Of a DNA stretch of 64,000 bases, positions 49,000 through 57,427 are shown piece after piece. This DNA comes from a virus. Each line of letters begins with the position of its first letter. Within the stretch, counting starts at the first letter, position 1. A program made the translations under genes and the position numbers. Below the pieces are notes generated by a model. The model was not told the origin of the DNA. It made no database searches and saw only the letters and a list, made by a program, of their open reading frames with translations. The stretch is from positions 1 to 64,000 of IMG/VR virus record IMGVR_UViG_3300043429_000255, one strand, 5' to 3'.

Positions 49000-49636
49000 A
49001 ATTATCTCCTCTATTTGGATCAAATGGAAGAATATCATATGCTATTGTAATTCTTGGCCTTTCTGAATCCCAGTCTCCTCGTGAGTGAGGGTGTCCAGTT
49101 TCAGAAACTATCGCTCTATTGTTTTTATTGACATTTTCAAACATGCTGCTTGGGTCTTTGTAAAGCTGATAATGTGTCACTGAAGGTTCTGCGTCTATAC
49201 AGTAGTACCCATGAAAATCTGGAATACCTTCCCCATTATTGTGATCATGAAGATTTTTCACGCTATACTTGTGAAAACCATAGTCATAATTAAACCACGC
49301 CATAACCTGGTAGTTTTGAGTATTGAAATCTATGCCATAGTATTCACAGGCTTCAATAGTCATTTCTCTTAATGCTTTCTGCAATTTTTTAAATGGCTCG
49401 TAGTTATCTTTTAGAAGGTTATACTTGCTAAGTAGCTGAGTCGAGGCACCATTATATCTGGTCCATGGCTCTATGTTAGAGTTATTCCAGCCAGGACTTC
49501 CAACTGCAGGTGCAGTTTTATCTATCTCAAACACTTTGCCGTCAAGAATGTCGTCTAGCTTTTTATCTAGATATAACTTTATATCTTCAAGATCATTGTC
49601 CAACATCCTGTCAAAAAATTTGTGTGGTTTTGTCAT
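48986..49636 (-). CDS. probable Fe(II)/2OG oxygenase-like protein, paralog A
   Basis: The 216-residue protein has likely metal ligands H130 and H132 (NLHDHNNGEGIPDFHGYY) and H182/H184 (ETGHPHSRGDWD), plus R195 in RPRITIAYD. The distance and beta-core fit the oxygenase or cupin superfamily. The same layout is found in the tandem neighbour at 49643-50314, so the two come from a duplication. Which residues bind the metal is unproven. Confidence 0.6.
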   Translation of the reverse strand: MTKPHKFFDRMLDNDLEDIKLYLDKKLDDILDGKVFEIDKTAPAVGSPGWNNSNIEPWTRYNGASTQLLSKYNLLKDNYEPFKKLQKALREMTIEACEYYGIDFNTQNYQVMAWFNYDYGFHKYSVKNLHDHNNGEGIPDFHGYYCIDAEPSVTHYQLYKDPSSMFENVNKNNRAIVSETGHPHSRGDWDSERPRITIAYDILPFDPNRGDNFVKL

Positions 49637-49642
49637 CTTATC

Positions 49643-50314
49643 CTATGCTAGTGGTATCCAGTGCTGCTCTGCAACAATGCCTGCCTCTTGCAATCTCTTT
49701 AATGGACTAACGTCATAGGCTACAGTAATTCTTGGTCCGTCCCAATCCCAGTCTCCCATTGCGTGTGGGTGCCCCATTTCTGAAAGAATTGCACGATTAT
49801 TTTTATTAATGTTTTCTACATCTTTATCAAATACGATGTAGTGAGTTGAAGATGGCTCTGCAGAAACACAATAGTATCCATGGAAATCTGGAGCACCTGG
49901 ACCACCGTGTTCATGCCAATTCAATTTTCCATTCCCAGAATGATTGATATTAAACCATCCCTGGATCATAAACTTTTGCTCTTCAAAATCTATCTCGTAG
50001 TGTTCGCAGGCTTCTCTAACCATACTACCAATGGCCTTATAAAGTTCATAGATACCGTCGATGTGAAACTGAAAGACGTTGTACTGTCTCCACTTCATAG
50101 TAGAAACGCTATTTGAATCTTTCCAAAGCTCTAGTGGGCTTACTGGAGTTACTCCAGCTATTTTTGCTTGCTCGATTAGTGAATATCTCTCTTGCAGCTC
50201 TTGTGACAGTTTTATAAGGTCGTTGTCAAGGTATCTTTCAAAGAATTTGTGTCCTTGTGTTGACTTGCTAATGCTTCTTAGTACAGTTTGATCTCTATAC
50301 ACGTCATACTCCAT
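49643..50314 (-). CDS. probable Fe(II)/2OG oxygenase-like protein, paralog B
   Basis: The 223-residue protein shares with paralog A the segments HKFFxRxLDNDL, PDFHGYYCxxAEPSxTHY, NKNNRAIxSExGHPH and RITxAYD. Its first metal segment is NWHEHGGPG. It opens the oxygenase run. A TATAAT lies 18 bases before its ATG. The substrate is unknown. Confidence 0.6.
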   Translation of the reverse strand: MEYDVYRDQTVLRSISKSTQGHKFFERYLDNDLIKLSQELQERYSLIEQAKIAGVTPVSPLELWKDSNSVSTMKWRQYNVFQFHIDGIYELYKAIGSMVREACEHYEIDFEEQKFMIQGWFNINHSGNGKLNWHEHGGPGAPDFHGYYCVSAEPSSTHYIVFDKDVENINKNNRAILSEMGHPHAMGDWDWDGPRITVAYDVSPLKRLQEAGIVAEQHWIPLA

Positions 50315-50357
50315 TCTATCTGTATAAAATCATTATACACGAAAAATGGATTTTAGC

Positions 50358-51041
50358 CTACTGATTTCTAAAGAATCCAAATGGAGAGAAGCCAAATACA
50401 CCAAATGGTGAGAAGCCAAATACGCTGAATGGAACAAACGAAAATGTAGTAATGCTTCCAGAAGCTGCCGAAGCAGCAGATCTACCATTAGAGTTATCTG
50501 CATAAACCACATATGTCTGAGCACTTCCCTGCTCTTGAGTAATATTAATATTTAGAGACGAGGTGTTTCCAGTCTTACCATCTGAAGATACAACATAGTA
50601 GTTCGTAATTGCTTTTCCACCATTAGCAGGTGCAGTCCAAGACACAGTGTCGTAGTTTGCTCCATATGGAGATGATGCAATAACAGATGTTGGGGCACCT
50701 GGAACTGTTGTTGCAGTAATTGCAGATGTTGCAGAAGACGCTGGAGAGGTTCCATACGTATTAGTTGCAGTAACAGTAAAAGTATAGTTGGTAGCTGATT
50801 GCAACCCCTGCACGGTAAGTGGTGAAGATGCTCCAGTTGCTGTATATCCTCCAGGAGAAGATGTTACAGTGTAAGAAGTAGCTGCATTTGGACCCTGGTG
50901 GGTAAATGTAACTGTTGCTGCACCATCATTGTACGCCCTATTAGTTCCAACGTCAGTAGCTGTTCCGATTAGTGGAGCTGCTGGTGCTAGATAGTCATTT
51001 TGTGCAAGAGACTTCTTTCCAACTCTTTTATTTGCTGCCAT
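50358..51041 (-). CDS. two-FN3 appendage protein with FGFSPFG tail
   Basis: The 227-residue protein: residues 25-115 and 115-200 are fibronectin-III domains (GPNAATSYTVTSSPGGYTA; TVPGAPTSVIASSP). The C-terminal 30 residues are a Phe/Pro/Gly repeat (FVPFSVFGFSPFGVFGFSPFGFF). The same tail occurs in the PASTA protein at 57798-58118. FN3 domains help phages stick to cell walls; the aromatic tail may anchor the protein to the virion or enter a membrane. Confidence 0.72.
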   Translation of the reverse strand: MAANKRVGKKSLAQNDYLAPAAPLIGTATDVGTNRAYNDGAATVTFTHQGPNAATSYTVTSSPGGYTATGASSPLTVQGLQSATNYTFTVTATNTYGTSPASSATSAITATTVPGAPTSVIASSPYGANYDTVSWTAPANGGKAITNYYVVSSDGKTGNTSSLNINITQEQGSAQTYVVYADNSNGRSAASAASGSITTFSFVPFSVFGFSPFGVFGFSPFGFFRNQ

Positions 51042-51063
51042 TTAATTATTTCCCCTTCTAGGA

Positions 51064-52500
51064 TTAAGCTGATAGATCTCCGAAAACAACCCAAGTATCT
51101 GTTGCTCTCTTAAATAGTGTAGCAGATGACCACTGGGTACGTAGCTTTAGACCAGGGGTAGCGTTAACTGTAACTCCCCCTGCACCTGCAATAGTAACCT
51201 GACCAGCACCTGTCTGTAGGATATCAATAGATGTTCCTACTGGGTATGCAACTGAAGAGTTAGCTGGGATAGTAACTGTTACACCAGAGGATGATGATAC
51301 CTCTACCAGCTTGTCACGGTCTGTAAGGACTGTTGTGTAGCTAGATGTCTGCTGATTGATTGCTGTTAGAGATGGAACTCCCTGCTTAACCTGTACTCCG
51401 TCAGAGTACTCGATTCCGCCTACCTTTAGGGTATCGTAAACAGCCTGTGAGAAGTTAATTGTAGTTGTTGGCTCGTCCTCAACACTTGAGAATAGCTTCC
51501 AAACGCCATCGGTAGCATCACGAACAATACCTGCATGCTGGTATGAGCCATTGTTAAATGATGAGACAATACCAAGGTCTACAACGTTTGCATCATTTCC
51601 TTCACCAATGTAGATCAGTGGGTCAGTTACAACTAGGTCTGTTGCATTGACTGTGGTAGTTGTTCCACCAACAGTTAGATCTCCAGTAATGGAGATATCT
51701 GCGGCTGCTAGAGTACCAGTAAATGTTGGGTTGGCTGTAGGTGCCTTTGCATCTAGCTGAGTCTGAATATTTGAGGTTACTCCGTCAACATAGTTTAGCT
51801 CTGTTACAGAAAGTGTTGCTCCGTCAAGAATGTTTACTTCTGATGCTGATGCAGTTACATCGATAACGTCTGCTAGATTAATTGTTACAGTGTTATCTGC
51901 TGCAGAAATAGTCTTGTTAGTTAGAGTTTCTACTCCAGCCTTGGTTGCTAGTGCTGATGTGTCTGGGATACCGTGAACATTTGTGGTTTCTGAGTTGTGA
52001 TCAGATACTGCTGTAGTAACCTCTGTATCTGTAGCCAATGTTGAATCTGCAGAAATTGTAACCTCTCCAGTTTCTGAATCATATGATTTTGTTAGGCTGG
52101 TTCCTGCGATTACTTTGGTGCTGAGTGCAGTATTTATTTTGCCCTGAACAACACCATCAACATCTGTAATTGCGGATGCTAGCTCATTAAGAGTGTTTAA
52201 AGAATCTGGTGCACCAACAATAATATTAGAAAGCTGTGAAATTGGAATTTGAGAATCTCCATCTAGGGTAGCAACACCATTTGCAGCACCCTTTTGCGTA
52301 AGAGGCACATAGTCATCAAATGATCCAGCTAGATCTCCAAGGTCCTTAAAGTAAGACAGGTCTGACCAGTTGTTGGTTCCATCACCAATCTTAAAGAAGC
52401 CAGTGTCGGTTTCAAAACCGATTTCACCTGCTGCTAGAATTGGATCCGCTGAGGTCCATTGATCCGCAGTTCCTCTGCGTTGCTGCATTCTTGTTGCCAT
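51064..52500 (-). CDS. fibre protein with tropism-determinant-type N-terminus
   Basis: The 478-residue protein starts MATRMQQRRGTADQWTSADP ... GEIGFETDTGFFKIGDGTNNWSDL, a short repeat found at the N-terminus of many phage fibres and used for assembly. The middle is beta-rich and repetitive (VTELNYVDGVTSNIQTQLDAK; TNKTISAADNTV). The last 80 residues (PANSSVAYPVGTSIDILQTG ... VVFGDLSA) match the end of the protein at 58125-58772. The site TAGGAG lies before the ATG. Confidence 0.72.
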   Translation of the reverse strand: MATRMQQRRGTADQWTSADPILAAGEIGFETDTGFFKIGDGTNNWSDLSYFKDLGDLAGSFDDYVPLTQKGAANGVATLDGDSQIPISQLSNIIVGAPDSLNTLNELASAITDVDGVVQGKINTALSTKVIAGTSLTKSYDSETGEVTISADSTLATDTEVTTAVSDHNSETTNVHGIPDTSALATKAGVETLTNKTISAADNTVTINLADVIDVTASASEVNILDGATLSVTELNYVDGVTSNIQTQLDAKAPTANPTFTGTLAAADISITGDLTVGGTTTTVNATDLVVTDPLIYIGEGNDANVVDLGIVSSFNNGSYQHAGIVRDATDGVWKLFSSVEDEPTTTINFSQAVYDTLKVGGIEYSDGVQVKQGVPSLTAINQQTSSYTTVLTDRDKLVEVSSSSGVTVTIPANSSVAYPVGTSIDILQTGAGQVTIAGAGGVTVNATPGLKLRTQWSSATLFKRATDTWVVFGDLSA

Positions 52501-52543
52501 TTATTTACTCCTAAGTAGTGGGGTTACCCGTAAATCTATACTA

Positions 52544-52552
52544 ATTATAACA
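52544..52552 (-). promoter_or_regulatory. extended -10 promoter TGtTATAAT
   Basis: On the minus strand, 43 bases before the ATG at 52500; AGGAG is in the leader. Confidence 0.65.
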
Positions 52553-52558
52553 TTAGTT

Positions 52559-53017
52559 TTAGTTAAAATTGTCTATTGCAATTCCACCATCAAAGGTGTT
52601 TGCAAAGACTTCTGTGTCTGCTTGCCCTGCGTCCACAAAATTACCAGCACTGTCAAAATAACCTGCGTCGACAAACTGACTCACAATTAGTCCGTTGCCT
52701 CCAATAGATGTATCATGAATGTGCTGTTGCAGAGTTTCTGCGTCAGCAAGTGTTGCTATCGATATCCAGGCACCATCTGAATAAATTGCTAGCCTTTGTG
52801 TCGATGAGTCAAAATATAGCTGGCCATCTGTTGCAGAAATAGGGGCAGATGATTCAAACGGTACAATTGGTGATCCAGTTACCTGATCTACATACTCTTT
52901 AGTGGTAGCGTGGTTATTTTCTGTAGGAGTTCCTACAATAACTGCTCCACCGAAGCTACCTCCGTTTGCGACCAGTAGGCCATTTTTAACCTTGAAGTCT
53001 TTTTCAACTGTTGCCAT
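52559..53017 (-). CDS. small fibre protein with shared docking N-terminus
   Basis: The 152-residue protein begins MATVEKDFKVKNGLLVANGGSF, nearly the same as the start of the 563-residue fibre next to it. A segment VPFESSAPISATDGQLYFDSSTQRLAIYSDGAWISIATL, common in phage fibres, follows. The shared N-terminus probably docks both to the same virion site. Confidence 0.65.
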   Translation of the reverse strand: MATVEKDFKVKNGLLVANGGSFGGAVIVGTPTENNHATTKEYVDQVTGSPIVPFESSAPISATDGQLYFDSSTQRLAIYSDGAWISIATLADAETLQQHIHDTSIGGNGLIVSQFVDAGYFDSAGNFVDAGQADTEVFANTFDGGIAIDNFN

Positions 53018-53045
53018 CTGCTTCTCCTGTTTAAGTCTTTAGCGT

Positions 53046-53068
53046 GGGGGGTTTTTAAGGAACCCCCC
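53046..53068. other. 8-bp hairpin between fibre genes, no U tract
   Basis: GGGGGGTT/AACCCCCC with a 7-base loop. Neither strand has a following T run, so it may slow RNA decay or polymerase rather than terminate. Confidence 0.45.
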
Positions 53069-53084
53069 AAAACCTTTAATTCAA

Positions 53085-54776
53085 TTAAATAAGTAGTGTT
53101 CCAATAACAGTAACTGTGGAGTTATTGTTAGCAGTTGTTACTAATAGTCTTACATCTGTTCCCGAAATATCTGCAGAAATTGTTGATGCTGAACCATTGG
53201 TTCCAACAATTCCATACTCAGTTATTGCGATGTTGTCAGAAGTATCTAGGGTCAAAAGAACCTTAGAGATTTCTGTGTGAGTTCCGTAAGCAACCTTTAC
53301 CAAGAATTCTGCTGAACGGTAATCTGCCTTAGCAAATGCGTGTCCAACCTGAATTCCTGCTGTTGCTGCAGTGATCTGAGATGCTACCTGCTTAGCTACG
53401 TTATCGATAATAACTGCATTTGGGTAGATATCTGCGTTAGACACTGCATCAATTGCACGTTCATCTGTGAAGTAAAGGTTTTCTTCACCCTCAGTTAGGT
53501 CATCAGTTGTAGAATCTGCTACGCCGTTTTCTGCAGTAATGGTTAGGCCAGACTCATCTCCAGTAATTGTGATGTTTGCCAGGCTTGCTCCAGTTAGAAG
53601 TGAAGCTGCTGATGCCTTGGCACGAGTATCTGTGAAGTACTGTGCTGTGCCTTCTGCAACATCATCTGTATCTAGTGTTACTGTGTCACCAAGTGATGTT
53701 GAGTATCCATTAACTGTAATTGATGAGTTTGAAAGTGATGAGTTAGCAATGTTTGAAATGGTATTGCTTGAAGCATCAATTGTCTTGTTGGTTAGAGTCT
53801 GAGAATCAGAGGTTCCTACGATATCACCAGACACACCGTGAGCTGATGAAGCGTTTGTGTGGGTATCAAGGTTATCCTGAACATCGCTTGCAGAACCAGC
53901 TGCATCATAAGCTGATGAGGTTGCTGAAAGTGCTGCAGTATTGAAGTCTGAGATATCTGTTGAAGCAAGTCCAGTTACAGAGATTGTGTCAGCTGTAATG
54001 TCAATGTTTGATCCAGCAGTTAGAGTACCCTGCTTACCAGCCAACGCAGTTGTCATGGTAGTTGCATAGTTCTCGTCATCATTAATTGCTGCTGCAAGCT
54101 CATTCAGAGTATCTAGAAGACCTGGGGCACCGTCAACAAGGTTGTCCACTGCAGTGTTTACGTATGACTCTGTTGCATAGCCAGATAGGTCTGCTGACTT
54201 TAGGTAACCATAGCCGCCAACTGCTGAATCAAGTCCAGATGTTGGAGTATAGTCTTCTAATGCTGTGTCTGTGTAGCTATTTGCATTGTTTTCTGCTGTA
54301 GTTGCGTAACCCTGTGCAGTTGTTAGTGCAGTTGTAATTTCACCATCTGTATAGGTTGCAGCTGACGCAACTGCATCGGTTTCAGCAGTGTCTGCATAAG
54401 TTTGGTAAGCAGATGTGATAGCTGTTTCACGACCATCTGTGTAAGAATTAGCAGAAGTTTCTGCTGCATCCGCATATCCCTGTGCAGTTGTTAGTGCTGT
54501 GGTGATTTCACCGTCTGTGTAAAGATTTGCGGCAGCTTCGGCTGCGGCTGCAGCACCATCTGCATCAAAAACACCAGACTTAATGTTTAGCTCACCAGAA
54601 ACAACCTCCATCTGAGTTGATTCAACTGAGGTGATTAGTGTTTCTCCACCGATCAAGTCGAGGATGTAAGCATCACCAGCTCCTTCTGTAAGGATCGCCT
54701 GGTTATTAATAGTACCTGTGGTACCTTCTACGACTAGACCACTTTTGATCTTAAAGTCTTTATTTACTGTTGCCAT
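53085..54776 (-). CDS. repeat-containing long fibre protein
   Basis: The 563-residue protein starts MATVNKDFKIKSGLVVEG, the docking segment shared with 52559-53017. Residues 75-200 hold repeats of the type TDGEITTALTTAQGYA separated by SANSYTDG units, likely a trimeric coiled coil. Further beta-repeats (SLTNKTIDASSNTISNI) and a C-terminal head (about 480-563) related to the 148-residue protein downstream follow. The site AGGAG precedes the ATG. Confidence 0.7.
   Translation of the reverse strand: MATVNKDFKIKSGLVVEGTTGTINNQAILTEGAGDAYILDLIGGETLITSVESTQMEVVSGELNIKSGVFDADGAAAAAEAAANLYTDGEITTALTTAQGYADAAETSANSYTDGRETAITSAYQTYADTAETDAVASAATYTDGEITTALTTAQGYATTAENNANSYTDTALEDYTPTSGLDSAVGGYGYLKSADLSGYATESYVNTAVDNLVDGAPGLLDTLNELAAAINDDENYATTMTTALAGKQGTLTAGSNIDITADTISVTGLASTDISDFNTAALSATSSAYDAAGSASDVQDNLDTHTNASSAHGVSGDIVGTSDSQTLTNKTIDASSNTISNIANSSLSNSSITVNGYSTSLGDTVTLDTDDVAEGTAQYFTDTRAKASAASLLTGASLANITITGDESGLTITAENGVADSTTDDLTEGEENLYFTDERAIDAVSNADIYPNAVIIDNVAKQVASQITAATAGIQVGHAFAKADYRSAEFLVKVAYGTHTEISKVLLTLDTSDNIAITEYGIVGTNGSASTISADISGTDVRLLVTTANNNSTVTVIGTLLI
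54311..54525. repeat. direct repeat, about 47 bp, 168 bp apart
   Basis: The stretch from 54311 recurs from 54479 with few changes and codes for TDGEITTALTTAQGYA. The 168-bp period equals 56 codons, so it is an in-frame module duplication. Confidence 0.7.
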
Positions 54777-54795
54777 TGTTATCTCCTAGGGGTAA

Positions 54796-55242
54796 TTAGG
54801 CCTTGAGACCAATGCGAGCAAATCGCACGGTAACAGGTCTGATGTTTGAATCTGGGGTAACTGTTAAAGCCACAGTATTTCCAGATCTAGAGACGCTAAC
54901 GGTGCCAATATTCCCATCATTGTCTATTGTTCCATACTCAGAAACATTTACATCTGTTCCATCTACAAGTATGGTAAGTTCGGTTGCGTAGAACAGGTTA
55001 TCTCCATTAGATGTCTTTGAAATAGACACTAGGTACTTAACCATACGCCATACAGTTGCGTCGAATGAATCAACTACTGTCGGGTTCTCAATTCCAGAAA
55101 TAGTATTTTCGTTATTGCCGAAAGTTCCTAAGTCAGTTGACTGAGCGGAGGTAGTATCGATTAGATCTACATAATCCTGTTCTTCAGGACGGTCACCAGT
55201 TTGAAATCTGGTTTTTACATAGGGGATGGTTGTTCTAGACAT
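54796..55242 (-). CDS. small appendage protein
   Basis: The 148-residue protein has a C-terminal domain (60-148, ...VDGTDVNVSEYGTIDNDGNIGTVSVSRSGNTVALTV) that resembles the end of the neighbouring 563-residue fibre (LDTSDNIAITEYGIVGTNG). It probably belongs to the same head or fibre structure. A TATAAT ends six bases before the ATG, so leaderless translation is likely. Confidence 0.62.
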   Translation of the reverse strand: MSRTTIPYVKTRFQTGDRPEEQDYVDLIDTTSAQSTDLGTFGNNENTISGIENPTVVDSFDATVWRMVKYLVSISKTSNGDNLFYATELTILVDGTDVNVSEYGTIDNDGNIGTVSVSRSGNTVALTVTPDSNIRPVTVRFARIGLKA

Positions 55243-55248
55243 ACCTCA

Positions 55249-55254
55249 ATTATA
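55249..55254 (-). promoter_or_regulatory. -10 box TATAAT, leaderless spacing
   Basis: On the minus strand it ends six bases before the ATG at 55242; the spacer TGAGGT lies too close to the ATG to work as a ribosome site. Confidence 0.55.
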
Positions 55255-55276
55255 ATGCCATTTATGAATACTAAGA

Positions 55277-55501
55277 TTACATCACATAGTTGCTAATGCC
55301 AATGACAGCAATGCCGATTGGAGCTGCACTACCCTGGCCATATCCAGATATGCCAATATTTGTGAACTTAATTTTAAAAGGAAGTGTTTGGTTTATCTTT
55401 ACATGGCCAGAACTATATTTAACTTTAGATGTAAAAAAGTTAGAGTTTTTAATATATCTAACAGAACGCTTTGTTTTATCTACGATTACTGACTTTGCCA
55501 T
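55277..55501 (-). CDS. small basic hypothetical virion protein
   Basis: The 74-residue protein is Lys/Ser/Ile-rich and beta-like (HVKINQTLPFKIKFTNIGISGYG). Its start shares a base with the preceding stop at 55501. Function unknown; probably a small structural part, by place. Confidence 0.55.
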   Translation of the reverse strand: MAKSVIVDKTKRSVRYIKNSNFFTSKVKYSSGHVKINQTLPFKIKFTNIGISGYGQGSAAPIGIAVIGISNYVM

Positions 55502-55893
55502 TAGTCTGTTACGTCTTCCAGGATAACCATTTTACCCTGGGCTACTGTCCAAACAGTTCCAACCTGAGAAACCTGAATGTCAAAAATATCTCCAGTTTCT
55601 AGAATCTCGGACTCTTCGGCTGTTAAAGAAACTGTGAATTCTCCATTTGCATCATCTGCATCTGGGCCTGGGGTAAGTGTTAGGATCAAGGTTGCGTCGT
55701 CAGTAATAACTCCAAGATTTTTTGCAAGATTTGGACGCTTAATCTTCATTGCAATATCCCAATCTGCAATGGTAAGAGCTGTCTTTGTGTCATCTGTAAG
55801 GTAAACCCTAAATGCAGCAGTATCTCCACGCACAACTGTCCAAACAACTTGTGGTGGAATGTTTCCAACTGAATAACTATTTCCTCTTGCCAT
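55501..55893 (-). CDS. BppU-like N-terminal-domain protein A
   Basis: The 130-residue protein has the VVWTVVRGDTAAFRVYLTDDTKTALTIADW pattern of the baseplate upper protein N-terminal domain (strand, GDT turn, strand). The C-terminal half is beta-rich. Two relatives are present at 59826-60197 and 61775-62167. It probably clips fibres to the virion. Its promoter is spaced for a leaderless mRNA. Confidence 0.65.
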   Translation of the reverse strand: MARGNSYSVGNIPPQVVWTVVRGDTAAFRVYLTDDTKTALTIADWDIAMKIKRPNLAKNLGVITDDATLILTLTPGPDADDANGEFTVSLTAEESEILETGDIFDIQVSQVGTVWTVAQGKMVILEDVTD

Positions 55894-55899
55894 CTTATT

Positions 55900-55908
55900 A
55901 TTATACCA
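55900..55908 (-). promoter_or_regulatory. extended -10 promoter TGgTATAAT, leaderless spacing
   Basis: On the minus strand it ends six bases before the ATG at 55893; the expected -35 position reads AAGCTG. Confidence 0.7.
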
Positions 55909-55911
55909 CCC

Positions 55912-56421
55912 TTAAGCTAGACCAGCTTTGAGTGCCCCCCAGGTTCCATCGCCTCTTGTTCCAACCATAATGGAGCCGTCAACTGCAGAGTGGATAACTG
56001 TTGCGACTGCAACACCTGTGGTAGAAGACGATGCATTTACAAGCCCACCAGACTCTCCAATGAACAAAGTATCTCCGTTACTAAAGGATGATGTATTAAT
56101 TGAATTAATTATCCCTGCAACAACAACTACACCAACAGCGTTATTATTTGTAGATGCCCTGATTAGTCCAAGAGTAGGGTTTGTTGTATTTCCAGTTGAT
56201 GGAGAAACAGTGACATTTGTTCCATCGTGCCCAGTTACATAAACTGCAGATCCTGCAGGAATTGTTGATCCAGATGTATTTTTTGCTGGAAGGTCTACAT
56301 ATGAAGCTTGTGGAAGAACCACATCAAGCCTGTCTGCAAGTTTTTTTATATCTCCATGAACGTTAACAACGTCTCCAGATAGTGGAAACGGTATTTGATA
56401 GATATTGGTTGCATCAGCCAT
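55912..56421 (-). CDS. beta-rich virion protein
   Basis: The 169-residue protein starts MADATNIYQIPFPLSGDVVNVHGDIKKLADRL, then a beta-rich Gly/Thr/Val domain (STIPAGSAVYVTGHDGTNVTV ... NGDTLFIGESGGLV), a pattern often seen in phage capsid decorations and fibre bases. It has a leaderless-type promoter shared back to back with the lysis promoter. Confidence 0.6.
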   Translation of the reverse strand: MADATNIYQIPFPLSGDVVNVHGDIKKLADRLDVVLPQASYVDLPAKNTSGSTIPAGSAVYVTGHDGTNVTVSPSTGNTTNPTLGLIRASTNNNAVGVVVVAGIINSINTSSFSNGDTLFIGESGGLVNASSSTTGVAVATVIHSAVDGSIMVGTRGDGTWGALKAGLA

Positions 56422-56428
56422 ATATTAA

Positions 56429-56437
56429 ATTATATCA
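56429..56437 (-). promoter_or_regulatory. extended -10 promoter TGaTATAAT, leaderless spacing
   Basis: On the minus strand it ends seven bases before the ATG at 56421, divergent from the plus-strand lysis promoter 28 bases away. Confidence 0.7.
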
Positions 56438-56464
56438 GACTGTTTCCCTAAATTGGCTAAAAAG

Positions 56465-56473
56465 TGGTATAAT
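56465..56473 (+). promoter_or_regulatory. extended -10 promoter TGgTATAAT for the lysis cassette
   Basis: On the plus strand; predicted first base near 56480, directly at the hairpin 56482-56501. Confidence 0.7.
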
Positions 56474-56481
56474 TGATGTCT

Positions 56482-56504
56482 AACTTCTGTAAAAGGAAGT
56501 TTTT
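56482..56504 (+). promoter_or_regulatory. 5-prime stem-loop/attenuator-like hairpin
   Basis: AACTTC/GAAGTT stem with an 8-base loop, then TTTT, at the very start of the predicted lysis mRNA. It may stabilise the RNA end or end some transcripts early. Confidence 0.45.
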
Positions 56505-56520
56505 GTTCTAAGGAGGACAA

Positions 56521-56598
56521 ATGATTAAACAAAGTGACAACAATGTTGAAATCGTAACTAACTCTCAACAACAGACATTTTTATTGCTATCGCACTAA
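56521..56598 (+). CDS. 25-residue leader ORF before the lysin
   Basis: The frame MIKQSDNNVEIVTNS... ends in LLLSH, with a near-perfect ribosome site AAGGAGG five bases upstream. It lies between the lysis promoter and the lysin gene (67 bases to its ATG). It could be a real microprotein or a leader whose translation controls the lysin; no known motif. Confidence 0.5.
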   Translation: MIKQSDNNVEIVTNSQQQTFLLLSH

Positions 56599-56665
56599 TA
56601 AAAATATTGTCGCCAAGACCGTGACAGGGTCGTAACAACGAAAAGAATAAAAAGGAGGTAGCAAA

Positions 56666-57421
56666 ATGAATAAAAAATTTGCTGCAATTGGTACCATACT
56701 GCTATTTACAACTAGTTCTGGGGCTGCATTTGCTAAAATGTCAGATCCGTATATTACAAAATCTGAGCAGTCTAAAATAACAGAAGTAAGAAAACCAGAA
56801 CAAATAATAAACCCCACTGTGACAATAAAATACTCTCCAATGGTTGGACCAGTGAAAGCTTCTAATCTTTCCAGCGGTCCTGTGCTAAAAAATGCAGATC
56901 CAGAGCCTGGGTCTATGGAGTGGATGGCTCAAGAAAAGGCTGAAAAAGATAGATTACAGTCTGACGCTGCTACTAAGCAAGAGCAGCTTGAGGCTGAAAT
57001 TGCTAGGCTAGAGCGTGTTGCTAAAGACACCAAAGAGCTTAATCGAGCAGTATCTCTAGTAAAAAAGCAAGTTGGTAAAACTTGGTATGCCTTTAGTGGA
57101 TCTACCCCAGATGGTTGGGACTGCTCTGGCCTCGTCCTTTGGATGTATGGACAAATAGGATATACGCTAGAGCACCGTGCTTCTATTCAGAAGAACTCTG
57201 GTGAACTAGTCAAAGAACCAAAAATTGGAGACATCGTAGCTTTTACCTACAGGGGCTCTAAGTCTGCATACCACGTAGGAATATATCTGGGACCTAATGA
57301 GATGATTCATGCTGGTGGCAGACGTGGAGAAAAAACAGAGATAGTTCCAATAAGCTCTTGGGCAAAGGGCAATGGAAATACAATAGTTACCTATACTCGT
57401 GTTATTGAAACTAACAACTAG
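56666..57421 (+). CDS. NlpC/P60 cell-wall hydrolase with signal peptide (lysin)
   Basis: The 251-residue protein: residues 1-23 are a signal peptide (MNKKFAAIGTILLF...AAFA); 90-130 a coiled coil; 135-250 an NlpC/P60 domain with C153 (GWDCSGLVLW), H203 (AYHVGIYLG) and H215 (MIHAGG). It cuts peptidoglycan peptide bonds. The Sec signal means export without a hole-forming holin, like secreted or signal-arrest endolysins. The plan also matches actinobacterial RipA-type enzymes, so host origin is possible. GGAGG precedes the ATG. Confidence 0.88.
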   Translation: MNKKFAAIGTILLFTTSSGAAFAKMSDPYITKSEQSKITEVRKPEQIINPTVTIKYSPMVGPVKASNLSSGPVLKNADPEPGSMEWMAQEKAEKDRLQSDAATKQEQLEAEIARLERVAKDTKELNRAVSLVKKQVGKTWYAFSGSTPDGWDCSGLVLWMYGQIGYTLEHRASIQKNSGELVKEPKIGDIVAFTYRGSKSAYHVGIYLGPNEMIHAGGRRGEKTEIVPISSWAKGNGNTIVTYTRVIETNN

Positions 57422-57427
57422 CCTATA

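Noticed and set aside
53046-53068. Rho-independent terminator between fibre genes
   Set aside because: The hairpin is strong, but neither strand has a T run after it; kept only as a hairpin.
56629-56638. GTCGTAACAA, like the 3-prime end of 16S rRNA
   Set aside because: Only ten bases match; the flanks do not, and no rRNA helix is present. Chance likeness in a leader.
56599-56665. Cyclic-di-AMP riboswitch before the NlpC/P60 gene
   Set aside because: Actinobacterial wall-hydrolase genes often have this riboswitch, but none of its conserved core is visible and the gap is too short.
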